NCBI GenBank assembly: GCA_963724945.1
Contig: CAVRWL010000002.1
Coordinates: 1-64,000, forward strand
Origin: Hyphomicrobium_A sp963724945
GTDB taxonomy: Bacteria; Pseudomonadota; Alphaproteobacteria; Rhizobiales; Hyphomicrobiaceae
Direction of reading: 5' to 3'
DNA: 64,000 nucleotides
Of this stretch, positions 33,027 to 41,130 are shown one piece after another. The notes below the pieces were generated by a model. It had not been told where the DNA came from, ran no database searches, and saw only the letters and a list, made by a program, of their open reading frames with translations. The position numbers and the translations under genes were made by a program. How positions within the stretch are numbered: position 1 is the stretch's first letter; every line of letters starts with the position of its first letter.

Positions 33027-35951
33027 TCACGTCTCCTGGCGCGCGTTGGCGGGGTCATAGAACGGCGTGGCGATAGTCTCCGCCTCGAGCATGCGACCGC
33101 CATCGCCGCGAATGGCAAAGCGCTGACCTACGCCGGCGAGGTCGGGCGGCAGGTAGGCGAGCCCGACGACCTTGCCCAAGCTGGGCGAGCGAACGCACGA
33201 GGTGACGCGGCCGGCAATGGCGCCGTCGCGGATGACGAGGTGGCATTCCTTGGGCGCGGGCGCATCTGGATCAATCAGCGTGAAGCCAGCGAGCTTGCGC
33301 TTGAGCCCCTTCGCCATTTGCATCTCGATTGCGCGCTTGCCGACGTAGAATGTTTTTTTCTTGGCGAGCGCCCACTCCATCCCGGCCTCGGCAGGATGGG
33401 TGAGGCCATCGGTGTCCTGCCCGACGATGATGTGCCCCTTCTCCAAGCGCAGCACGCGCTGCGCCTCGACGCCGAAGGGCGCGATCCCAAACGGTTTTCC
33501 GGCCTCCAAGAGCCGGTCCCAGAGCGCCTCGCCGAGGCCCGCCGGGCAGTGGATCTCGTAGCCGAGCTCGCCGACGAAGCCAACGCGCAGGATGCGCACT
33601 GGCGTGCCCGCCATCCGGCCCGTGCGCACGCCCATGTAGGGGAATGCGTCCTTGGAGAAATCGATGTCGCTGTCGAGGCGCTCGATCACCTTGCGCGCGT
33701 CGGGGCCAGCGAGGTTCACGCCTGCATAGGCCGCCGTGACGTTCGCCACGTCGACGTCGAGCTTCCACTGCGTGTTGAACCAGGTCATCTGCCGGTAGAC
33801 CTGATCGACGGCGCCGGTCGTCGCCGTCACGTAGAAGTGGCGCTCGTGCAGCCGGGCGGCGACGCCGTCGTCGATGATGACGCCGGTCTGGTCCGTCATG
33901 AGCGCGTAGCGGGCACGGCCCACCACCTGCTTCTCGTAAGCCCACGTGTACATGCGATCGATGAAGGCCGCGGCGTCGGGCCCGCGGATGTCGAGACCGC
34001 CGAGCGTCGACACGTCGATCATGCCGACGCGCTCGCGCACGGCCGCAACCTCGCGTGCGACGGCCTGCTGGGCCTCGCCCTTCGCCCCGTAGAACGCCGG
34101 CCGCAGCCAGACGCCGGCCACCATCATCTGCGCGCCGAGCTCCACGTGGCGATGATGCATGGCGCTCAAGCGCACGGGCTCGAACGCGCGTCCGGCGAGG
34201 AGAGAGAACTTCTCCGCAACGAGCGGCGGCCGGAACGTCGTCGTGCCGATGCTCTCGAGCGATTTGCCGGTGACGCGCGCGACGATGCGGATGGTGTTGA
34301 GGTTGGCGTGGCGGCCCTGGCTCGGGCCGAAGCCCTCCGTCGAGTAACGCTTGACAAGCTGGATGTCGTCGTAGCCGTCCTTGACAGTGTTGACGATGTC
34401 CTTGACTTGCAGATCCTCGTCGAAATCGACGAAGTCCTTGCCGCGCTTGGACGTGAAGATCGGATAGGGATGGGTGATGCGTGCCGCTTCAGGGTCCTCG
34501 ACCGACAGCGCGTCTCGCGCGTCGCCAGTCTCTTTGCCAAGGGCACGTAGCCCCGCCAGCGCCCCGACAGCGTGCGCCTGCGCGAGCACTGCCGCGTCCT
34601 CCCAAATGCCCGCCGCGCTCCCTGCAAGCGAGAGGCCCGGCGGGAGATCGATGGCCCGATGCATGCTGGTCGCGGGGTCATAGACGATGCGCGCACCCGC
34701 ATAGCTCGCGAGGTTAATCGCCGGCGCATAGCCGACGCTCATCAGGACGAGGTCGCAATCGGCCCACCCGCGGATCGCCCCTGCCTTCCCGTCTCCCATT
34801 ATGTCTGCGACCGCCACGCCTTCGACGCGCCGGGTCCCTTCGGCATCGACAAGCGTTGCCGCCGGAACGATCTGCACGCCGCGTGCGCGTGCGGCTGAAA
34901 CGCTGGCATGGTCGGGGTCGGTGCGCAAATCGACGATGGCCGCGACCTCGACACCGGCGTCCAGAAGGTCGAGCGCCGCCTCGTAGCCGAACCGGTTGGC
35001 GGTCGCTACCACCGCGCGCGTGCCCGGGCGCACGCCGTAAAGCCGCATAAGACGCTGCGCGGCGTCCGCGAACATGATTCCCGGACGGTCATTGTTGGCA
35101 AAGACGAGCGGCTGGTCGAAGGCGCCGGCCGCGACGATCGTCTCCTTGGCGCGTATCTTATAGAGGCGACCCGCGGTCACGGCGGAGAGCCAGTTGTCGG
35201 CGAAAAGACCGGTCACGGTCGTGCCCGTGAGCTGGCGCAGGCGCCCCTGCCCGCTGGCATTGCGCAAGAGATCGTCGCGTAGCGCCAGAGATTGCGCGCG
35301 CCCCTCTGCGCCGCGGCCGTAGAGCAGCGACCCGCCAGGCTCGGGCCATTCGTCGATGAGCAGGGTCTCCGCGCCCGCCTCCGCGGCCGCGATCGCCGCG
35401 CTGAGCCCCGCCGGCCCCGCCCCCACCACCACGACGTCGGCAAAAAGGTAGGCCTTGTCGGTGTGCCTGTGGCGCGCGTCCGCATTGAGCCGGCCGAGGC
35501 CGGCGAGCGCCCGGATCGGGCGCTCGAAATGCGGCCAAGCCCCGCGCGGACGGAAAAACGTCTTGTAGTAGAAGCCGACCGGCAAGAAGCGCCCGAGCTT
35601 ATCGAGCGCAGCCAGGCCGTCCCAATCGAGCGAGCCCAGCCGGTTGATCGATTGCACGGCGAGGCCCTGCGTGATCGGCTGCCGATCGGCGCGCACGTTC
35701 GGCTCATCTGCGATTTGCAGAAACGCGTTGGCGTCATGGCCAGCCATGGTGAGCACGCCGCGCGGCCGGTGATACTTGAACGAGCGCGAGATTAGAGCGC
35801 GCCCCCCGGCATAGAGCGCCGAGGCGACGACGTCCCCTTTGAAGCCGGTGTGCACTCGGCCGTCGAACGTGAACGTCAGGGGCGACTCCCGGTCGATGAG
35901 GAGCCCCCACTCCGCGCCGTCCAATCGTCCCAATGCAGGCTCCCCGCTCAT
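33027..35951 (-). CDS. mgdC: N-methylglutamate dehydrogenase subunit C (sarcosine oxidase alpha-like)
   Basis: A 974-residue subunit. An N-terminal 2Fe-2S-ferredoxin-like domain (about 15-100, TFTFDGRVHTGFKGDVVASA) is followed by an NAD/FAD-binding domain with VVVGAGPAGLSAAIAAAEAG near residue 175. The C-terminal GcvT-like folate-binding half starts near residue 600 (EVAAVRERVGMIDVSTLGGL, RVGFVGELGYEIHCPAGLG). It carries the channelled formaldehyde group to tetrahydrofolate in the sarcosine oxidase family. Its ATG overlaps the mgdB stop by 4 bases. Length is normal. Confidence 0.9.
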   Translation of the reverse strand: MSGEPALGRLDGAEWGLLIDRESPLTFTFDGRVHTGFKGDVVASALYAGGRALISRSFKYHRPRGVLTMAGHDANAFLQIADEPNVRADRQPITQGLAVQSINRLGSLDWDGLAALDKLGRFLPVGFYYKTFFRPRGAWPHFERPIRALAGLGRLNADARHRHTDKAYLFADVVVVGAGPAGLSAAIAAAEAGAETLLIDEWPEPGGSLLYGRGAEGRAQSLALRDDLLRNASGQGRLRQLTGTTVTGLFADNWLSAVTAGRLYKIRAKETIVAAGAFDQPLVFANNDRPGIMFADAAQRLMRLYGVRPGTRAVVATANRFGYEAALDLLDAGVEVAAIVDLRTDPDHASVSAARARGVQIVPAATLVDAEGTRRVEGVAVADIMGDGKAGAIRGWADCDLVLMSVGYAPAINLASYAGARIVYDPATSMHRAIDLPPGLSLAGSAAGIWEDAAVLAQAHAVGALAGLRALGKETGDARDALSVEDPEAARITHPYPIFTSKRGKDFVDFDEDLQVKDIVNTVKDGYDDIQLVKRYSTEGFGPSQGRHANLNTIRIVARVTGKSLESIGTTTFRPPLVAEKFSLLAGRAFEPVRLSAMHHRHVELGAQMMVAGVWLRPAFYGAKGEAQQAVAREVAAVRERVGMIDVSTLGGLDIRGPDAAAFIDRMYTWAYEKQVVGRARYALMTDQTGVIIDDGVAARLHERHFYVTATTGAVDQVYRQMTWFNTQWKLDVDVANVTAAYAGVNLAGPDARKVIERLDSDIDFSKDAFPYMGVRTGRMAGTPVRILRVGFVGELGYEIHCPAGLGEALWDRLLEAGKPFGIAPFGVEAQRVLRLEKGHIIVGQDTDGLTHPAEAGMEWALAKKKTFYVGKRAIEMQMAKGLKRKLAGFTLIDPDAPAPKECHLVIRDGAIAGRVTSCVRSPSLGKVVGLAYLPPDLAGVGQRFAIRGDGGRMLEAETIATPFYDPANARQET

Positions 35952-36229
35952 GCGCTGCTCCCGCTGGCGCGCGCAAAGAAATCATCGACCGTCATCGTCT
36001 CGAGGATCGTGTCGGTGAGCGTGTTGCGGCGCGCGATGAACCAGAAGTTCGTCGGCGCGTGCAGCCACCATTCGTAGATCTCTCCGGCGACGTTGGGCTC
36101 GAGAAATAGATACTCGGTCCACTCCGCGTCCGAGGCGCGCGCGGGGTCGGGCATGGCCTTGACCTCGCCGCCCCACACGAACTCGGATATGTTGCGCGGC
36201 CCGTTGAGCGGGCAGTTCATGATCTTCAT
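35948..36229 (-). CDS. mgdB: N-methylglutamate dehydrogenase subunit B (sarcosine oxidase delta-like), zinc ligands replaced
   Basis: A 93-residue SoxD-like subunit (MKIMNCPLNGPRNISEFVWG, then EIYEWWLHAPTNFWFIARRN). In sarcosine oxidase delta subunits, zinc is held by Cys6, Cys9, His59 and Cys63. Here Cys6 and the His remain, but the other two are Asn (N9 and N61, with matching spacing), so zinc binding is probably lost. The start at 36229 is fixed by the M-x-I-x-x-C-P start; the frame is open 24 codons upstream inside mgdA. Spacing to mgdA is 4 bases. Confidence 0.88.
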   Translation of the reverse strand: MKIMNCPLNGPRNISEFVWGGEVKAMPDPARASDAEWTEYLFLEPNVAGEIYEWWLHAPTNFWFIARRNTLTDTILETMTVDDFFARASGSSA

Positions 36230-36233
36230 GGTC

Positions 36234-37476
36234 TCAATGCCCGACGGAGGCCGCGCCCTTCTCGCCGACGAGGTCGAACGTGTTGAAGCGATCGAGCGCA
36301 AACGGAGCGAGGAGCGCGGGCTGGCGGCCCGTCGCCAGGCATTCCGCCATGCGCACGCCGCACACTGGCGTCGCCTTGAAGCCCCAGGTGCCCCAGCCCG
36401 CGTCGATGTAGTAGTTCTCGATCGGCGTAAGCCCCATGACGGGCGAGAAGTCGGGCGTCATGTCCGCCATGCCGCGCCCACTGGCGCAGGACCTTCAACT
36501 CGCTCATGAACGGAAAGAGCTCAAGCATGTGTCCCATCAGGCTTTCCTTGAAATCGAGCGTCGATCGCGTCGCATAGAGCCCATAGGGATCGGTGGCCCC
36601 ACCCATCACCATCTCGCCGCGCGCCGACTGCGAGATGTAGACGTGCAGCGAGCCCGACACGACGATCTGGTCGAGGATCGGCTTGACCGGTTCGGAGACG
36701 CACGCTTGCAACGGAATGGTGCGGATCGGCAGCTTGAGGCCGGCAAGCCGCGCCACCCGGCTCGATGCGCCCGCCACCGCCTGCAGCACCATGCCTGCGT
36801 GGATCGTGCCGCGGCTCGTCTTGAGGCCGATCGCGCGCCCCTTGTCGATGAGGATCTCCTCGGCCGCGGTCTCGGTGTGCACCTCGACGCCCAGCTTCAT
36901 GGCCTCCTTGGCGTAGCCCCAGGCGACGGCGTCGTGGCGCGCGATGGCGCCGGGCGGATGGTAGAGCGCACCGAGCACCGGGTAGCGCGCCTCCTCGGAC
37001 AAGCTCATCACCGGGCAGATGCGCTTGATCTCGTCGCGGCCGATGACCTCGGAGTCGACGCCCAGATGCTTGTTGACCTCCGCGCGCCAGCGCGCGGTGC
37101 GCAGCGCCGCATCCGTATGGGCAAGCGTGAAATGCCCGCGCTCCGAGTACATGACGTTGATGTCGAGCTCGTTGGAGAGCCCGCGGAACAGCTCGACCGA
37201 TTCCTTGTAGAACGCCACGCCCTCCGGCGTCAGATAGTTGGCGCGGATGATGGTGGTGTTGCGCGCCGTATTCCCGCCGGCGAGCCAGCCCTTGTCGATG
37301 ACGCACACGTCGCGGATGCCGTGGCGCTTGGCGAGATAGTAGGCGACCGCAAGGCCGTGGCCACCCGCGCCGATGATGACGACGTCGTAGGAGGGCTTGA
37401 GGTCGCTCTTCCAGCGAAAATGCGGATCGTCGGGGTGCTCGGCCCGCAGGGCGTACTTGAGCAGGGCGAAGGGCAT
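36234..37476 (-). pseudogene. mgdA: N-methylglutamate dehydrogenase subunit A (sarcosine oxidase beta-like), one-base frameshift
   Basis: A FAD-dependent oxidase/dehydrogenase subunit of the SoxB family: YDVVIIGAGGHGLAVAYYLA with the FAD site, GWLAGGNTARNTTIIRANYL, and near the C-terminus DAGWGTWGFKATPVCGVRMA. The frame breaks near 36472-36477. Upstream reads LRQWARHGGH and downstream MADMTPDFSPVMGLTP; removing one base gives the expected LRQWAGMADMTPDFSP. The corrected protein is about 413 residues. I set the start at the ATG at 37476 (MPFALLKYALRAEH); one at 37506 is possible. It is the first gene of the mgdABCD-regulator operon and is otherwise perfectly conserved, so a sequencing error is likely. 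Confidence 0.85.
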
Positions 37477-37622
37477 GGTGGTGGGGCCGCTCTTTGTGTG
37501 AGGCATCCTCGGAGGTCGGCGCGGAGAGTGCAATAAGTTTTCCGGTGGTTCAAACAGCCCCTAATGGGCTCTCAACGCTGTTTATTTCATCTACTGCCTG
37601 TTTTTTGGCCACGAATCCCGCC

Positions 37623-37652
37623 TTGACAAGTTGCGGCAACACGACGCAAATT
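37623..37652 (+). promoter_or_regulatory. Probable promoter of the divergent amt gene
   Basis: A consensus -35 TTGACA at 37623-37628 with CAAATT-like -10 about 17-18 bases downstream. The -10 is weak, which would fit an activated promoter. Confidence 0.35.
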
Positions 37653-37672
37653 TTTCACCTGATCAAAGGGAC

Positions 37673-37687
37673 TTGCCTGTCAGGCAA
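37673..37687. promoter_or_regulatory. Perfect palindrome, candidate operator
   Basis: TTGCCTG-T-CAGGCAA: 7-base arms around one base, 28 bases upstream of the amt ATG and downstream of the probable promoter. A shorter related palindrome, TTGC-G-GCAA, lies at 37631-37639, between the -35 and -10. Two related dyads at these positions suggest repression by a dimeric regulator. Confidence 0.5.
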
Positions 37688-37714
37688 CTGACAACAGGGG
37701 TTGGGGGAGAAGTT

Positions 37715-39166
37715 ATGGAAGGCAATCTCAATGCGTTGACGACAATTTTCACCGAGTTCTACTACTGGGTGACGATCGTCTTCATGTTTCTGATCCACGT
37801 CGGCTTCTGCGTGTACGAGGTGGGAGTCAGCCGACGGCGCAATCACATCGCGACGCTTCTGAAGAACACGATGGCGATCCCGCTGGTCACCATCACGTTC
37901 TACTTCTTCGGCTGGTGGATCTATTTCTACTTTCCCAATGGGCTAGGGTTCTACAATTTCGTCAACGATCCGCTCGCTTACGACCCGAACGCGGTCGCAG
38001 CGCCGTGGAGCCCGTTGATGGCGACACACATGACCGGTGCAAGCGGGGTGGCGGACAAGTTGCACGGGATCACAGCCGATGGAGCATCCGGGGCTGCAAC
38101 CTGGGCGCACTTGAACGGCGTCTTCTGGGGCGCGTTCGTCCTCTTCTCCGTCACCACCGCGTCGATCATCTCCGGCTCGATCATCGAGCGTGTGCGATCG
38201 GGTGCGTTCTGGATCATCGGCATATTCGTCGGATCGGTCTCCTGGATCCTCGCCGCGGCCTGGGGCTGGAGCGCAACCGGGTGGATGGTCAAGCTGCTCG
38301 GCTATCACGACGCTTATGCGTCAGGCGTCGTGCACGCGGTCGCCGGCGGCTCGGCTCTCGCCGTCCTGATCGTGCTGGGACCGAGGATCGGCAAATTCCG
38401 GCCGGATGGAACTCCGCGTGATATCCCGCCGCACTATCCCTGGCTGGTCACGATCGGGCTCTTCTGCATCTACACCGGCTTCTGGGGCTTCTATGCCGCT
38501 TGCAACATTCCCATCATAAGCCCGGCAACGATCGGCGGGCAGATCACTGGCGACACCTGGACGGCAACGAACATCTACCTCGCTCCAACGACGTTGTCGG
38601 CGATAACCTTCAACTTCCTGATGTCGTTGTCCGGCGGACTGATGGCGGGCTATTTCATCTCGAAGGGCGACGCCTATTGGACCTACTCGTGTGGTCTCGC
38701 CGGCGTCATCGCCGCCTCCGCCGGCAATGATCTCTACCACCCGATCCAAGCCATGTTCGTCGGCGCCTGCGTGCCGATCATCGCCTACAAGATGCACTAC
38801 TGGGTCGAGCGAACCTTCAAGATCGACGATGCCGTGGGAGCGGTCGCCGTGCATGGCTACTGCGGATTCTTGGGCCTCGTCGTGGCCGGCTTCATCTTGT
38901 GGGGCGCGCCGAGCTCGCCGTACGCGGGCTATGCGACAATCTCGCCGTGGGGGAACACCATCGGCGCGATCATCTGCTTCTGGGTGCTCGGTTTCTTCCC
39001 CGTCCTGATCATATCGCTCTTCTTGAAGCTGATCGGGCAACTGCGCGTCCCACTCGGGGCTGAGCTCCTCGGCCTCGATATCGTCGGCGAGGAGGCCTAC
39101 GAGGCGTCCGTCGCCGAGGTCCAAGAAGCCGAGCGCGGTGCACTCGCGGCACTACCCACTCGCTAG
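37715..39166 (+). CDS. Divergent Amt-family transporter of the N-methylglutamate cluster
   Basis: A 483-residue membrane protein of the Amt/Rh superfamily with about eleven helices. The Phe-gate region (GVFWGAFVLFSVTTASIISG, then SIIERVRSG) and the twin pore histidines (SGVVHAVAGGSALA and GAVAVHGYCGFLG) are recognisable. The rest differs strongly from the first Amt at 16446: an extended second loop (about residues 75-130), RRRNHIATLLKNTMAIPLVT, and a long acidic tail. GGGGGAGA precedes the ATG at 37715. Its position between mgd and mgs suggests import of methylammonium, but ammonium is possible. A 71-residue membrane protein gene follows after 16 bases. Confidence 0.88.
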   Translation: MEGNLNALTTIFTEFYYWVTIVFMFLIHVGFCVYEVGVSRRRNHIATLLKNTMAIPLVTITFYFFGWWIYFYFPNGLGFYNFVNDPLAYDPNAVAAPWSPLMATHMTGASGVADKLHGITADGASGAATWAHLNGVFWGAFVLFSVTTASIISGSIIERVRSGAFWIIGIFVGSVSWILAAAWGWSATGWMVKLLGYHDAYASGVVHAVAGGSALAVLIVLGPRIGKFRPDGTPRDIPPHYPWLVTIGLFCIYTGFWGFYAACNIPIISPATIGGQITGDTWTATNIYLAPTTLSAITFNFLMSLSGGLMAGYFISKGDAYWTYSCGLAGVIAASAGNDLYHPIQAMFVGACVPIIAYKMHYWVERTFKIDDAVGAVAVHGYCGFLGLVVAGFILWGAPSSPYAGYATISPWGNTIGAIICFWVLGFFPVLIISLFLKLIGQLRVPLGAELLGLDIVGEEAYEASVAEVQEAERGALAALPTR

Positions 39167-39182
39167 CAGGAAGGTGGAAACA

Positions 39183-39398
39183 ATGTCGACCATTGGACTT
39201 GAGAACTGGGCCGTAGACCTGAAGAACGTCGGCGCGATCTATCCCTTCCAGGGATGGGAAATGACGATGACGATCGTTGCGGTCGCCGCCTGGATTGGGT
39301 GGCACATCTGGCAGATCAGCCACGAGACCACGGAGTTGAACACTCAGAGCAAGAGCCTCGATCCGGCGAAAGCAAAGGCTGCGATCGACCGCTATTGA
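39183..39398 (+). CDS. Small single-pass membrane protein paired with the divergent Amt
   Basis: A 71-residue protein: MSTIGLENWAVDLKNVGAIY, a hydrophobic helix (MTMTIVAVAAWIGWHIWQIS) and a polar C-terminus (TTELNTQSKSLDPAKAKAAI). AGGAAGG precedes the ATG at 39183, 16 bases after the amt stop, and a terminator follows at 39413-39444, so the two genes form a closed unit. It has no resemblance to PII proteins. It may be a small accessory subunit or regulator of the transporter. No named family. Confidence 0.7.
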   Translation: MSTIGLENWAVDLKNVGAIYPFQGWEMTMTIVAVAAWIGWHIWQISHETTELNTQSKSLDPAKAKAAIDRY

Positions 39399-39412
39399 CG
39401 GCCGCGACAGTG

Positions 39413-39444
39413 GGGGCTGCGCGGGAACGTGCAGCCCCATTTTT
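39413..39444 (+). terminator. Rho-independent terminator after the amt unit
   Basis: GGGGCTGC (39413-39420) and GCAGCCCC (39431-39438) form a perfect stem, followed by ATTTTT. It separates the amt pair from mgsABC, which therefore should have its own promoter. Confidence 0.8.
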
Positions 39445-39547
39445 GTCTCCCGGGTTGAATAGCAAGAAAGTTTGTTTCATACCATTTGAACTGCTCCCCA
39501 CGCCCATGCTAGCTTTGTGACGCCTTCATCATACGGAGATCCGGGCA

Positions 39548-40444
39548 ATGTGCGGGATCGTCGGCTTGTTCCTCAAAGACCAATCGCTCGAGCCGCGGCT
39601 CGGGGCGATGACGAGCGAGATGCTCGCCACAATGTGCGATCGGGGCCCGGATTTGGCGGGCTTCGCCGTCTTCGGCGCGGCCAAGAGCGGCCGCTTCAAG
39701 ATCACGCTGCAGTCGCCCGATCCCGACAAGGATTTTTGCAACCTGTCAGCTGAGCTCGCTAAGGCGCTCGGCTCGGAGGTCGGCGTCGCTGTGAAATCCA
39801 GCCACGCCGTCCTGAGCGTGCCGCCGGAAAAAGCCGGGACAGCGCGCGCGCTCCTGCGCCAGCAGTATCCGACGATCCGCGTCATGAGCGCGGGCGAGGC
39901 GATCGAGATCTACAAGGAGGTCGGCTACCCGATCAGCGTCTCGCAGCGCTTTGGCCTCGAGCAGATGGTCGGCTCGCATGCCATCGGCCATACACGCATG
40001 GCAACGGAATCGGCCGTGACGACGCTCGGCGCGCATCCGTTCTCCACCGGCGACGATCAGTGCCTGGTCCACAACGGCTCGCTTTCCAACCACAACAATC
40101 TTCGCCGCGAGCTCGTCCACGACGGCATGCGCTTCGAGACCGCCAATGACACCGAGGTCGCCGCCGCCTACCTCACCTGGCGCATGCGCCAAGGGATGAA
40201 GCTCGGCGAGGCGATGCAGAAGAGCCTCGACGACCTCGACGGCTTCTTCACTTTCGTCGTCGGCACCAAGAACGGCTTTGCCGTGCTGCGCGATCCGATT
40301 GCCTGCAAGCCCGCGGTTATGGCGGAAACCGACGGCTACGTTGCCTTCGGCTCGGAGTATCGGGCTTTGTCAGGTCTGCCCGGAATTGATCAGGCAAAGG
40401 TGTGGGAGCCAGAACCCGCGACGGTCTATGTCTGGGAGCGGTAA
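39548..40444 (+). CDS. mgsA: N-methylglutamate synthase subunit A (glutamine amidotransferase domain)
   Basis: A 298-residue class II amidotransferase. The N-terminal MCGIVGLF exposes the catalytic Cys2, and MCDRGPDLAGFA, HTRMATESAVTTLGAHPF and CLVHNGSLSNHNNLRREL follow. The domain corresponds to the glutaminase part of glutamate synthase. In N-methylglutamate synthase it acts with MgsB and MgsC to form N-methylglutamate from gamma-glutamylmethylamide and 2-oxoglutarate or glutamate. It overlaps mgsB by one base (TAATG). Confidence 0.9.
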   Translation: MCGIVGLFLKDQSLEPRLGAMTSEMLATMCDRGPDLAGFAVFGAAKSGRFKITLQSPDPDKDFCNLSAELAKALGSEVGVAVKSSHAVLSVPPEKAGTARALLRQQYPTIRVMSAGEAIEIYKEVGYPISVSQRFGLEQMVGSHAIGHTRMATESAVTTLGAHPFSTGDDQCLVHNGSLSNHNNLRRELVHDGMRFETANDTEVAAAYLTWRMRQGMKLGEAMQKSLDDLDGFFTFVVGTKNGFAVLRDPIACKPAVMAETDGYVAFGSEYRALSGLPGIDQAKVWEPEPATVYVWER

Positions 40445-41130
40445 TGAGAACGATCGATCTCGCCACGTCCTCGGTGCGGGAGCTCAATGAAGAATTGCAT
40501 GGCCAGTCCGCCGGCACCAACGAGACGCAGTGGGAGGTGCTCAATCCCAAGGGTCACCATGCCCTCGCCGTCGGCGTCGACGCGCCGATCATGATCGAGA
40601 TCAAAGGCCCCGTCGGCTATTACTGCGCGGGCATGAACAAGCAGGCGACGATCATCGTGCACGGCTCCGCCGGCCCCGGCGCGGCCGAGAACATGATGTC
40701 GGGCAAGGTCGTCGTCAAAGGCGACGTCAGCCAGTATGCCGGGGCGACCGGAAAGGGCGGTCTCTTGGTCGTCGAGGGCAACGCCTCATCGCGCTGCGGC
40801 ATCTCCATGAAAGGCATCGACATCATCGTCAAGGGCGACATCGGCCACATGTCGGCCTTCATGGCGCAGACGGGAAACCTCGTAGTTCTGGGCGACGCCG
40901 GCGACGCGCTCGGGGATTCGATCTACGAGGCGAGGCTCTTCGTCCGCGGCAAGGTGAAAAGCTTGGGCGCCGACTGCATCGAGAAGGAGATGCGCGCAGA
41001 GCACCACTCCGCGCTCGCCGCACTCCTGCGCGAGGCCGGAATAGCCGACGTCAAGACGGACGAGTTCAAGCGCTACGGATCGGCCCGCAAGCTCTATAAC
41101 TTCAACATCGACAATGCGGACGCCTACTGA
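40444..41130 (+). CDS. mgsB: N-methylglutamate synthase subunit B (GXGXG domain)
   Basis: A 228-residue protein corresponding to the C-terminal beta-helix (GXGXG) domain of glutamate synthase. It has repeated strand turns with Gly: GKVVVKGDVSQYAGATGKGG, LLVVEGNASSRCGISMKGID, IIVKGDIGHMSAFMAQTGN and LVVLGDAGDALGDS. The ATG at 40444 overlaps the mgsA stop, and its own stop overlaps the mgsC ATG (TGATG), showing tight coupling of the three subunits. Confidence 0.9.
   Translation: MRTIDLATSSVRELNEELHGQSAGTNETQWEVLNPKGHHALAVGVDAPIMIEIKGPVGYYCAGMNKQATIIVHGSAGPGAAENMMSGKVVVKGDVSQYAGATGKGGLLVVEGNASSRCGISMKGIDIIVKGDIGHMSAFMAQTGNLVVLGDAGDALGDSIYEARLFVRGKVKSLGADCIEKEMRAEHHSALAALLREAGIADVKTDEFKRYGSARKLYNFNIDNADAY

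Larger units (their letters stand above)
37477..37714. promoter_or_regulatory. Divergent control region between mgdABCD and amt-mgs genes
   Basis: A 238-base region feeding both directions. It contains a TTGACA hexamer on the plus strand (37623-37628) with a weak AT-rich -10 (about 37646-37652), and the palindromes TTGCGGCAA (37631-37639) and TTGCCTGTCAGGCAA (37673-37687). On the minus side an AGCCC-N5-GGGCT dyad lies near 37556. It is probably the main regulatory target of the XRE-cupin protein. Confidence 0.45.

Noticed and set aside
32982..34550. 522-codon plus-strand open frame opposite mgdC
   Set aside because: An antisense shadow caused by GC-rich codon bias of mgdC; no family resemblance.
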